Assembly (NCBI GenBank): GCA_039545275.1
Contig: BCHS01000001.1
Location: 1,876,853 to 1,940,852 of the forward strand
From: Pseudomicrostroma phylloplanum
Taxonomy: Eukaryota > Basidiomycota > Exobasidiomycetes > Microstromatales
Direction: 5' to 3'
DNA: 64,000 bases
A model generated the notes under the pieces. It worked only from the letters and a program-made list of their open reading frames with translations. It made no database searches and was not told where the DNA came from. Below, one piece after another: positions 11,477-21,507 of this stretch. How positions within the stretch are numbered: the stretch's first letter is position 1; every line of letters begins with the position of its first letter. The position numbers and the translations under genes were made by a program.

Positions 11477-13479
11477 ATGGCAGGCCCCCTCTCTTCATAC
11501 CCTGGCAGAAGCGGACATCAGCCGGACAGCCTCAAGCTACCAGCTATTCGAAGCTTGACAGACCTCTCATCTCCATCTTCCTCATCTGCCACCAGCCCAC
11601 CTACCCGGCCTCTACCTTGGCCCCTACACGAGGACACAGGCTCAAAGGGAGGTCCTTCTTCCCTTTCTTCATCAAGCAGCCGCTTCGCATCTGGAACCCC
11701 TTCCTCCTCCTCTTCATCTTCAGCGCAATCAGCACAGAACATTGCACAGCTGCCTCGCCCTCTATTGCAACGTCCTTTATCGACCCCTGGACGGCCACCT
11801 GCATCCACCTCTCAGCCTCATCCTTTCTTTGACCGCGGACGAAAGTCGTCGCTGTACGTGTCACCTCCGCCCGAGCCTGGGATGCAGGCCCGAGACGATC
11901 GCGAAGCGTTGGCGACGAGAGAGCAGCCAGATGATGTGCTATCAGAGGTAAGTTTCAAGAGTGATAATGGAGCTTGTTGCAACGATGGCTGGAGCAAGCG
12001 AACTGGCCACTAAATGTTCGTCGCATCTCCATCGTCAATCCGCGTCCAACAGACCGAGGACGCACTACGTCTGGCTCTCCGTATAGTGTCTCGTGCGAAA
12101 GAGCCGGGCAACTCACTCACTCAAGAGGCGGCGGAGGAAGCATGCCGTGAGACTTCTAGGGCCTTACTTATCCTGCAAGCCTGGTCTGAGAAGAGTGAGT
12201 AATGATATCGCCGGGCGCACTCCGAATCCCGAGCGATGACTAATACACACCTCTTGGCACTCGTACAACGTCCCTGCTCGTTCGTAGATCGTATCGGAAC
12301 AAGGGCACTTCCTCAAAGCCGAGGTCAGCGCTCTGCGCCCGGCGATGATCGCAGCAGCGCCAAGCCCGCTGCACCGAGGAGCGGGCAGGCCGAGTTACCG
12401 GTCCCAGGTGCTGATCGCCCGCGACGTCACGCAACAGTCATGACGGACCCTGCTGGACCCAGCGGAACATCCCCTGCCAACAGAATACCGCCTCCCATGA
12501 CTGCGGAAGTAGCGAGGCCAGTACGGGAGGCAAGGGCAGTGTACGAAGGGTTCGATCCAGAGGTGAGTTGCGTTGTGAGTGACGTTTGTCCTAGGCGCGT
12601 GGTGCTGTTGGGGTCAAACACTGCATCGTATCTGAAGCATGAGACCCTCTTTCTGTCCTGCGCTGCGGAATGAACAGAGCGAAGATCTGCAGCCTCGACC
12701 GCCAACAACTGTCGTACGCACGCAGAATGCTCCCGTGTGCGGATCTACCTCGAGTCACTCACATGGGTCGTCCCAGCATAGTAGTGCCGAGGCGGAGGCC
12801 AGCTACATGTATGCTCCCCCTAGTATCCGAAACAGGTTGGCCAACTTGCACAAGGAGCAGCAGCGCGTTCTCCCTCCCATACTACCCAGTCAGCCACCCC
12901 AGCAGCTCTATTCGCATGACTGGGAGCGCTCGACCTATCGTCATGGCCCTACTCTAGTACCGATCAGTCGCCCGGATCCTCGTTGGTGTACAGGGCCGGC
13001 GTCATCGGCGACACAAGGATGGCCTCCAGGGGCGGTTGAGCTGTCTCAAGACCCTAGAAGTCATGGCCCTTCTGTGTCGCCGGATCGTCACCATGGTCAA
13101 TGGTCAGACGGTCAAGGTGCTGGTGAGAGCTGCAGCGGTGAGAACGAGGGCGGCGTGTCCAAGTACAAGAAACGTAGTCGCGCTCCGGCGCCCTCTGCCT
13201 GCCGCAGCTGTGGTACCAGCGAAACGCCAGAATGGCGGCGAGGTCCTGATGGGGCTCGAACGCTGTGTAACGCTTGTGAGTACATATGTTTGGTCTTGTG
13301 GGTCCTCGCTCCGGAAGGCGAAGGCTGACCCCTCTCTGCTCTTCACTTCAGGTGGACTGCATTTTGCAAAGGTCGCCAAGCGCAAACCCAGCACTGGAGA
13401 GGAACCCTTGGATGATGCTGCTACGGCTGCTGCTGGACTGCCTCCGCCTCCCCGGCACCGATCGGCGGGATCGTCCTAA
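11477..13479 (+). CDS. GATA-type zinc finger transcription factor
   Basis: Predicted nuclear DNA-binding regulator. The model has five exons: 11477..11947, 12053..12194, 12288..12562, 12678..13275 and 13352..13479, giving 537 residues. One zinc finger lies near the C-terminus (about residues 470-505): C-x2-C, an 18-residue loop, then C-x2-C. It reads CRSCGTSETPEWRRGPDG...LCNAC followed by GLHFAKVAKRKP. The 18-residue spacing marks the fungal class IVb finger, as in WC-2-like proteins, but no PAS domain is visible. The last intron splits the finger inside the fourth cysteine codon. The start chosen has a good context (GCCATGG); the frame open upstream of it has no ATG. The N-terminal half is Ser/Pro-rich. 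A helical stretch (EDALRLALRIVSRAKE) in exon 2 is the only other ordered-looking part. Exon 3 is the least certain. Confidence 0.88.
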
Positions 13480-14664
13480 TTGGAACCTTCCCCTCGATCA
13501 TCTTCCACACCTCGCTGGACTCGTTGCTGCGCCGAAAGGAACCTGTGTATCTTCTCAACTCGCCCACCCGTGATCTCTACTAGGTTTCACCCGCCACCCG
13601 CATCCGCATTGGCAGCTCAATGTCCCTCTAAGTCCCGATCTCCTATTCGCCTATACTCTTCTCTGTAGTCACCTCCTCGTCCATCCCTCTAATGTACATG
13701 TCCATAGTCAGTCTCATAATTACCATCGTCTACCCCGCCTTGATACTCTACTCCTCTCGGTGGCGATCCTCAGCGTGGAACCTGTTCCGGCTGCCCGCGA
13801 CTGCCCCGGCTATGCTTGATGGACGCCCCGAGAGCGAATTGCCTTAGCGTCCGGCTGACCACAAAGCAGTCACCGCTGCTGACAGGTGCCTCCCTGGGGC
13901 AATCGCTCTGGCGTGCGCAAAGCAGGCAGGCCGCATCTCGGTCGAACCCGAGATTGTACGATGCGTAGGATCCAGAAGTTGCGTTTGAAGCTCTTGCGAG
14001 CAACGTTGAGCAGTTCCCGAGGCAATGCCGCCTTGTTTGACACGATTGCTCTTGCTCGTGTATAGTCGTGTAGACGGACGGCGACTTGACGCGTTTGCGG
14101 CAGCAAATGAGCAAAACGTCACCGGATTGAGCACTTTGCTCTCTCGACCATGGCCTGACGTGCATTTGTTTGCCATTGCCGTACTCTGAATACCATGCGA
14201 CAAAGCAAAGTCTTGCGCCGACTCAGTGAGCAGCACGCCTGCAAGGTGTGTCGGTAGCGCAGCGACAACGCCGCGTGTGGCGGTGACGGTGCGGTTGCAC
14301 CCGCTGTAATCGCTGCCCTCAGGCAAGCGAGCATCACCAAACCATCACAATGGCAATCAGCTCAATTGGCAGCACTGCAAGGCTCAGAGTCCCCCCTCGG
14401 TCAGGTATAAGACAGCTCTGTTTCCCACTCTCGTCGCCTTCTCTACTCATCATCCACCTCGCCAACCACTTCCACCCCACTACCCCACCCAGCATCCAAA
14501 GTCCTCAGCCGTCTAAGTCCAACGTCCAGATCAAAGACTGACTGCTAGTGCCATCACACAGACCTTGTCGACTGTTGAACTGCTTTCGCCACTCATCCCT
14601 CCTAGCCACCCATCTATCCCCTCGCAGCCACAGTTACCCACCTGCACACACTTCAACAAGCATC
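13480..14664. other. Intergenic, no supported gene
   Basis: Minus-strand frames between 13770 and 14340 are open for up to 160 codons but lack an ATG start in the longest case, have no recognisable domain and are Arg/Ser/Thr-rich. A TATA-like GGTATAAGA lies at about 14404-14412, some 255 bp before the next start codon, and could serve the secreted-protein gene. Confidence 0.45.
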
Positions 14665-15926
14665 ATGAGGTCTAACGCACTCCTGCTGTCTTTCATCACT
14701 CTGGCTCTCAGTGCTACTGCTGCCCCGCTCAAGCAGGATGGTGCACGAGATGCAAGCGCCTTGGTCGGACGATCTCATCAGCCTAGATATCATCAGGCTA
14801 AGGGGGACTACCACCCTCTCCCCCGAGAACCTGTGAGTCCGCAGGCATGACAGCGAGCGACAGACATGCTCTTCGTACGCTACTGACACAGACCTTGCTT
14901 CGACCCTGCTTCTTCTCTTCAGTCTGACCGTCTCGACGGTGAGTCTTCGGTCCAGCAGACAAGGCGAGCTGCCGGCGATGTCGATGTGACCAAGCTCGTG
15001 GACCTCAACAACAACCACGACGGCAACGATCAAAGCGGCCAAGGCGGCAACACAAATACAGGCAGCGGTTCAGGCTCAGGCCCATCTCCATGGCAGCTGA
15101 ATGAATCTATTCAGGCGGCTAACAAGGGAACGATGCCGGTGAGTACATGAGAAGCTGATGGCAATACTGGACGCGAGCAGCGATGTCCATAAACAGCGCA
15201 ATGCTAAGCTGAGCATCACTTTCCGTTGCTTATGTGCTGCAGACTGGCGCCTGTCACAGCAGTGGTGGATGTGCGAGCGACCCGAGCGCCCTATCCCTCC
15301 AGGGCATGGGGCCAAGGGGTCCAGGTCAGCTTGGTCTGCCTAGCAAGGCATTCGACACGCTCCCCACTGATGGCAGTGCAGGTAATAGCACCAGCAGCGG
15401 TGGACCCAGTGCCGACAATGCCTCTCCCGATGCCTCGAAGCAGGACACCTCCAACAACACCACCACCACGACCCTTACTACTGCTACGACCCCAACTCCG
15501 GCCCCGGCTCCGACTGCGCCTGCCCCTGCGCCTGTTGTAGGCTCGCCACTGCCTATGAACCTGCTTGCAACTGCCTTGATCGATATCATCAGGGCATTCG
15601 AGAAGGCAACTACCGCCACCTATCCGAGTGTGACCACCTCGCTCGCTACCGCCCCAACAACAACGACAACGCCTGCACCGGCACCGGTACCCACACCCTC
15701 TAACACCACGGCTCCTGACGCTACCAGCGGCAACACTTCGGACGACACCAATGCTGCAGACTCGACAGCTGCCGGCGCAGACTCTGCCGACACTAGCGCC
15801 CAGGACAACTCTGCGGGGTCGCGACGAGGCTTGGGTGAAGCAGGCGGTATTGATGGACCTTTCAAGTGGATCATCATGCGCGGCAATGGTGCCAAGAAGC
15901 CTGAAGTAGCCTCGGTGAAGGAGTGA
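14665..15926 (+). CDS. Secreted Ser/Thr/Pro-rich protein, function unknown
   Basis: The exons are 14665..14832, 14923..15138 and 15243..15926, giving 355 residues. The N-terminus MRSNALLLSFITLALSATAA is a clear signal peptide with a likely cut after ATAA. The mature part has a Gly/Ser/Asn-rich stretch, a small Cys-containing segment (TGACHSSGGCASDP), and long Thr/Pro/Ala-rich blocks of the kind that carry O-linked sugars. A single ordered-looking segment (PLPMNLLATALIDIIRAFEK) sits in the middle. There is no GPI-anchor-like C-terminal hydrophobic tail. The likely location is the cell wall or outside the cell. No enzyme domain is recognised. An effector or wall-structure role would be inference. 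Confidence 0.75.
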
Positions 15927-16171
15927 GAGTGGAGGCTCGCCTGCTGTGGACAAGCTCGAGGCCGCGAAGAGGCGGATCTCAGACGCTGACACCGAGTAAG
16001 TAGGACACAAGCTCAGAATACCTCCTCACCATCCAAGCTGTCACAGCAAACTCGTACGTGGTTTAGCATGACTGTACATTTTACGCCCTCTAGTGATACA
16101 CCCTCTCTATGTCTTCTTACATGCCTGTTCTTCCTGCCAATAATGGAACGCCTTCATGCTCACCCTAGTCG

Positions 16172-17191
16172 CTAGTGTGTCCTTGGGCTTGTTGTTGCTG
16201 ACCAAGTACCACTGAGTCCCTTCTCGAGGACCCCTCTTGCTTCCAGCAGCTCATGCTCTAGCCGCTGCACCTCGCTGTCCACATTCTCCAAGCTTCTTGC
16301 CAGGGCAGCAGGTGGCAGAGGCAGAGCGACTGGCGTGTACACTCGCGGTGGAGTTGCGACTGCTGCCGATGGTTGGGGGGAGCCTGATAGGGACACAGGG
16401 AGCGCAGATATGCTGGATGCAAACGCTGCTGCGTTCGAATCAGGTTGTCTCAGATTGCTGAATAGTCCCTTGATCGACTTCTCGAAGCGGGTCCCATCGA
16501 CAATGATCTCTTCTTTCCTTACTCCGGCTGTGCGGGTCTCAGGCTCTTCAAGCGCTGCTGGCTGGTCTACGACAGGTGGGCACCTCTCTGCTTCTTGCTC
16601 TTCCGGCTGCGAATTCAGTCTCTCTGGCGAGGTGGGCGCTATAACATGTGAGGACAGTATGCGTGTCCGACGCGATCCTCCATGCCGACGTCTTTTGCGG
16701 TCGAAGAGGTCATCGAAGGCAGCATCAATGTGTTCGAGGCTTCGCTTCTTGTTCTCCGCAATGTCAGTCGGCTCGATGGTACAACGGCGATGCCTCGGGA
16801 GGGAGAGTTCCGCTTGACCGATCGCAGTCTGCTGCTGCCGCGGGAGTGTACGGAGGGCCTGCTGTGCTGCCTGGTCCCTCGAATCTTGTCGTCGCTCCAT
16901 GAAAGCGTGCAGTCTCTGAGTCACGACCGAGACTGGGGCTTCCTCAGTAGCTGCATCATGGGAGGAGTGGCCAGCAAATTGAGGCGATGTGACTGTCTCT
17001 CCGCGGTCTCGGGCCCTCACTGCCAGGGTATTGGCCTCCTGTTTCCTGCTGCGAATGCGAGAGAGCTGGGCACTGAGAAGCGATCAGGCAAGGCAAGTCA
17101 GGCAACCAGACGGACGCATCCTAGCCGAATATTGCCACCCTTTGCGGGTGTAAATTGCTCACTTTGCCCCTCCCATGTAGTTGACGGCCAT
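16172..17191 (-). CDS. Unknown protein with C-terminal coiled coil; 5' end unresolved
   Basis: The supported exons are complement(16172..17072, 17163..17191), giving 309 residues from MAVNYMGGAN. The upstream part of the second exon stays open to an acceptor at 17248 (TLDQLAVHATHRNEGQLI), so the real start may lie further upstream. The protein contains the basic tract DRKRRRHGGSRRTR, which could be a nuclear localisation signal, and a helical C-terminus (ENVDSEVQRLEHELLEARGV). Much of the rest is Pro/Ser/Glu-rich. It ends 245 bp from the convergent secreted-protein gene. I do not recognise the family. A kinetochore or chromatin role would be a guess from composition only. Confidence 0.6.
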
Positions 17192-17247
17192 GATGAGCTG
17201 CCCTTCATTGCGGTGGGTAGCATGTACAGCTAACTGGTCGAGTGTCT

Positions 17248-18179
17248 CTGTGTGAGGAGTGAGTGCTTGAGGGATAGGGTGGCTAGGAACGGAAGCAGGG
17301 TGCGGAGTTGGTTCCGAGTCGCGGTTGAAACTCCACCTGTGGAATGGCTGCCTCACGTCTGAGAGCGAGTCGCGCGGGGCGTGCAGGGCGAGGCGAGGCG
17401 ATCAACAGGTCCCTTTTTGGATCCTCGTCCTCGACTCGCCTCACCTCGATCCTCGACTTCATTCCTACCACCTCCCCCACGACCTTCTCCCCTGCCTTGC
17501 CTTGGGCATACTCATCCTCATCATCAAGGCCTGGCTCGCAGCGGCACGTAAACCCTCCGTCGTTCTCCTCCTCCTCGTCGCGCCACGTATCCGCCAAGCT
17601 ATCCTACCCAAACACGCCCTTCAGATTCCTCCTCCACGCCTACGATCACGGACTGTCCTCGCCCTTGGACTCGCTCAAGTCTTCTTTATATCCTCTCGCC
17701 CTCCTCTCACTGTGCCGTGACGATACAGAATCGCCTTGACGCTACCGACGCCAACGCGAGTGAACGACTCCAGACACGCCCATCACGACCTTCCTGCCGC
17801 GCCGTCCTAGCTGACCATACTGTGAGTATCGAAGGACCCCGCCCTGGCGGCTCAGACGCCGTGTAAGGCGCGTGTAACTCCTTGCTGCAATGCGGGCCTA
17901 TGTACACTCTGTAGCAAGGCTCTGATCCTCATAGAGGATCGCGAGAAGAAGCGTCTTGGTCACATTCGACCCGATCCGATGGGCGTCACGTCCATATTGA
18001 CCTGCATCTCCGCGCCCGACGTTCGACTGACCTCTAATTGCTCCTCCCCGAACCTCTTCCCTTTCGATTCACTTCGCGTCTGCTCCTCGCTCGTCACAAT
18101 GTCACCCTGAATAGCCTCATCCAGTCATCAAGCATCAAGTCGTCATCACCATCACATACCCTGACAACACTCCTGCGCG
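17248..18179. promoter_or_regulatory. Upstream region of the cyclin gene
   Basis: Divergent interval between the unknown minus-strand gene and the cyclin. It also contains candidate extra 5' exon sequence of the minus gene (for example an acidic, Cys-containing frame at 17430-17600) and, on the plus strand, a 131-codon ATG frame at 17344-17739. Neither could be confirmed. Pyrimidine-rich sequence close to 18100 fits a cyclin 5' leader. Confidence 0.4.
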
Positions 18180-20140
18180 ATGTCTAACGTAAGTGCTCGA
18201 ACTGCAGCAGCTTTGCTCCTGTGATCGTCGAATGATTGTCTAACTTTGTCGCTGTGCATCTTGATCGCGCTGCCAACAGGGGACCCGACGAGCACCTGCT
18301 GTACGGTCAAGATCGGCGACAGCGATCACGAGGGCGCAAGAAGCTGGCCAGGCTCCCGCCGCCAATGGAGGCGCCGGTGTTACCAGGGCCACTCGCGTGA
18401 AGGACGAGGTCGGTGCGAGCGCGGCTTCTCGAGGCGGAGCTCAGCCTACAGCAACGAGCACTACCCTTGGCACTCGCAAGCGAGCGGCCCTGGGCGATCT
18501 CACCAACGCCAACCGAGCCAAGTCCGCGTCTACTACTGCTGGGGCATCGCGTACCACTGGCGCCGCTGCCCGGACCAAGAGCGCGTCCACTGCTCCTTCT
18601 GGCGTAGCTTCCAAGATCCCCAGAGCAGAATCCAGCACCGCTGCAGGCAAGAGGCTAGCAACACGAACGGTCGAGGAGGATCCCAGAGCAAATCGCGTGG
18701 TTCGACGTGTTGTCGCGTCTAGCGCGGCGAAGCCGACCACTGGCGCCTCTCGCTCCACTGCCGTCGCCCGAAGCACAGCGTCAGCCCCCCTTGTGGAGGA
18801 CGACGGCGACGAAGCCGAGGCCACTGCTGCAAGGGAGAGCAAGAGGGTGAAAGTGGAAGGCGACGCATCCAGACGTGTCAAGGAGGCCGGCGCTGGCGCC
18901 CGTGAAGGAGATGCTGTCAAAGCGACTACCGCCCCTGTAGCAGAGGCCAAGGATGCTGGGTGGGAGGACCTGGATGCAGAAGACAACGACGACCCTCTGA
19001 TGGTAGCAGAGTACGTCAACGAGATCTTCGATTACATGAAGACCATCGAGGTGTGTAGCCGCCATCGCGCTCCCTGACCACCGAGGGACCACGTTGACTG
19101 ATCCTCACCCTGCTCCCTTTTTCGTTGTCCAGGCTACTACGATGCCCAATGGCAGCTACATGGACACGCAGAACGAGATCGACTGGAACCTCCGCGGTGT
19201 CCTCGTCGACTGGCTGATCGACACGCACTCCAAGTTCCGTATGCTGCCAGAGACCCTCTTCCTCGCGTTGAACGTGGTGGATCGCTTTCTGACCAACCGA
19301 ACAATCACGCTCAACAAGCTGCAGCTCGTCGGACTCACCGCGATGTTCCTCGCCGCGAAGTACGAGGAAGTGCTCTGCCCCTCCGTCGCCAACTTCCTCT
19401 ACCTGGCCGATGGAGGCTACACCACAGAGGAGATTCTCAAAGCCGAGCGGTACATGCTCAAGGTCCTTGGCTTCAACTTGTCTTACGCAAATCCAATGAA
19501 CTTCTTGCGAAGGATCTCAAAAGCTGATAACTATGACATTCAGACGAGGACTGTAGCAAAGTACTTGTGAGTAGCACGGCGTGGAAGTGGAGAGTCAAAC
19601 CTGGTATGCGCGATAGAAGCTGACCAAGCACTGTCGTCCCTCTATCTTCTCAGCATGGAGATCTCACTCGTCGACCACCGCTTGCTGGAACATCCGCCGT
19701 CACTGGTGGCAGCCGCTTCCGTCTGGATGGCGCGACGCGTCCTGGAGCGGGGCCCGTGGACTCCCACGTTGGTTCACTACTCTTCCTACTCTGAGTACGA
19801 GCTTCTGGGCACAGCGGAGATCATGTTGGACTTCATCCTGCGGCCGGTGCAACACCCAAGCTTCCACAAGAAGTACGCGGGCAAGAAGTTCATGCGAGCT
19901 AGCACGTACGTCGTGGACTGGGCTCGGACCAACTACCCGGACGCTGTTGTGCCGGAAACTGAGATCGAGTTCCAAGACCTTGGACAGCTTAGAGTGGATC
20001 TCTTCGCAGACCAAGGATTGCTGCGACCCTCTGGTAGCGAATCGGCGGGCAGCCCAAGGGAGGAGAGGAGCGTGTCGCCCTTTGTCAAGGATGCCAACCC
20101 AGAGTGGGACAGTTCTACCGTCGGAATCAATGGCAAGTAA
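18180..20140 (+). CDS. B-type mitotic cyclin
   Basis: Regulatory partner of the cyclin-dependent kinase Cdc2/Cdk1. The model has four exons: 18180..18188, 18280..19050, 19133..19566 and 19654..20140, giving 566 residues. The first coding exon is only nine bases (MSN). A textbook destruction box, RAALGDLTN, lies at residues 71-79 and marks it for APC/C-dependent degradation. A Lys/Ala/Thr-rich linker follows, then the cyclin N-fold (about 243-372, with NEIDWNLRGVLVDWLIDTH) and C-fold (about 380-500, with SLVDHRLLEHPPSLVAAAS). The MRAIL helix is replaced by the equivalent LRGVLVDWLI, as in Clb/Cdc13 proteins. Which of the fungal B-type cyclins it is (Clb1- or Clb2-like) cannot be told without a tree. 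APC4, part of the ligase that should destroy it, lies about 32 kb away in the same window. Confidence 0.93.
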
Positions 20141-21507
20141 AAGGCGGTGGTGGACAGGGCTCACGCAGAAGAAGGACATCATCTGTAGGACCACAGATAC
20201 TAGCAACAGATACAACAAGACCAGCGCCCGTTGACCCATTGTCGAGCAGTAACCATCATTTCTTACCCCTTCTTGCCTCATCTCAACTTGTCTTCAATCT
20301 TCTTTTCCCCTGCATGTAAGAATCCATTGCGCATCTATTCAACCCAAGTTCTTTTTGCGTGTGCGTGTCCAGTCTGTCTCATGCCCATGTCTGGTGGCAT
20401 CTCTGCTTGCACGCCTGTCCTGCTGGCGAACCGTGCCTCTGCTGCGCCCTGGCATTTGGTGAGCAATTGAGCCGCGTAGTACGGAACACGCGGCGGGTCA
20501 AGGTCAGGGTGGGGAGAACACGGAGGCGCGGAGCTAAAAGAGGTGCTGCAGCATCCGCCTTCTATGGGGCGGCGCGGTGAATGGGGGCCTAGGCACCACG
20601 CCAGTCAGGCCTACCAGCCAGCCCGGAGAAGTACGAAGCGAGGCGAAGAGGGATCCAGGCAGCGCGGCAGGCAGACAGGCAGACAGGCAGGCAGACCCAA
20701 AAGGGGGGCGAAGAAGGGAGAGGAGAGATCGACGTCGTCCGGACTCTGGGGCGGAAATCAGCAGGCACCCGTGTGGCGGTGGGTCGGGCGACATTTGACG
20801 TGAGGCCCTGGGCGTGGCCGGGTCAGACAGAGAGGCATGGAACAGAGGCAAGGCAGAGCTTCTTGCCTCGTCCAGACCTTACCCTCTCCCATCGCAGCCT
20901 ACTCGTGCACATCGGTCAACCTCGCGTCGCTCCCAGATCCTACTCTGGACTTTGCAGACTTCCGCCCACCCTTCCTTTGCTACTTTCTCTTTTACTTCCG
21001 CCAATACTCTTCGGCAACGGCATATAGAGCGTGTTCATCTCCTGCAGCTGCATCTTCTTCTCGCCCATCCCTTCACACGCGTTAGGGTACCTGGATCGCC
21101 TCTCTACTTTCTCTTCTACACCAGGGCCACACCTCTTCCTTGCATTCTCTCCCATCTTCGAATTCACCTTCGAGAGCGCTATCCTCCCTCGTATTCACCA
21201 GCCGAGGCTTCCTTCCTTTGTTCACAAGACGCGCAAGTCTCCTATTTGCTTCCGCCATCGACTTCATCATTGGCCCCGCCGCAATAGTTGTTGCCACACC
21301 CTCCCCTTGCGTCGCCTCCATCAGGGCAACAGCTTAAGCACGGCGGCAAGATAGGCGCGGTCAAGAAAGCTGCTTCTTTGGCCCCAAGCCTCCTTCCCCC
21401 TTTAGCCTAGCCACTCCTTCATCTTTCAGCTTGCCCTTTAGTCCTCACTCGGGGGACCTTTCCCCTCTGCCCCTACTCGTTTGCCTCCGCAACTCGATCA
21501 CCGGAAA
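20141..21507. promoter_or_regulatory. Long upstream region of HMG-CoA reductase
   Basis: A 1.37-kb interval on the side of the HMGR start. It includes a CAGG/CAGA-type repeat at about 20668-20698 and a long pyrimidine-rich stretch from about 20900 to 21480, typical of a leader. An ATG at 20837 opens an 82-codon frame that would act as an upstream ORF if the transcript starts before it. No sterol-response site was assigned. Confidence 0.5.

Noticed and set aside
13935..13965. Possible tRNA T-arm on the minus strand (GGGTTCGAC with flanking complement)
   Set aside because: The arms form a short palindrome with the wrong loop length, and no matching acceptor stem, D-arm or anticodon arm was found at the right distance.
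13844..14326. 160-codon minus-strand open frame
   Set aside because: It begins with TTG, not ATG, and neither its composition nor its neighbours support a gene.
17344..17739. 131-codon ATG frame upstream of the cyclin
   Set aside because: Ser/Arg-rich, overlaps possible exons of the minus-strand gene, no domain; more likely cyclin promoter sequence. Not excluded.
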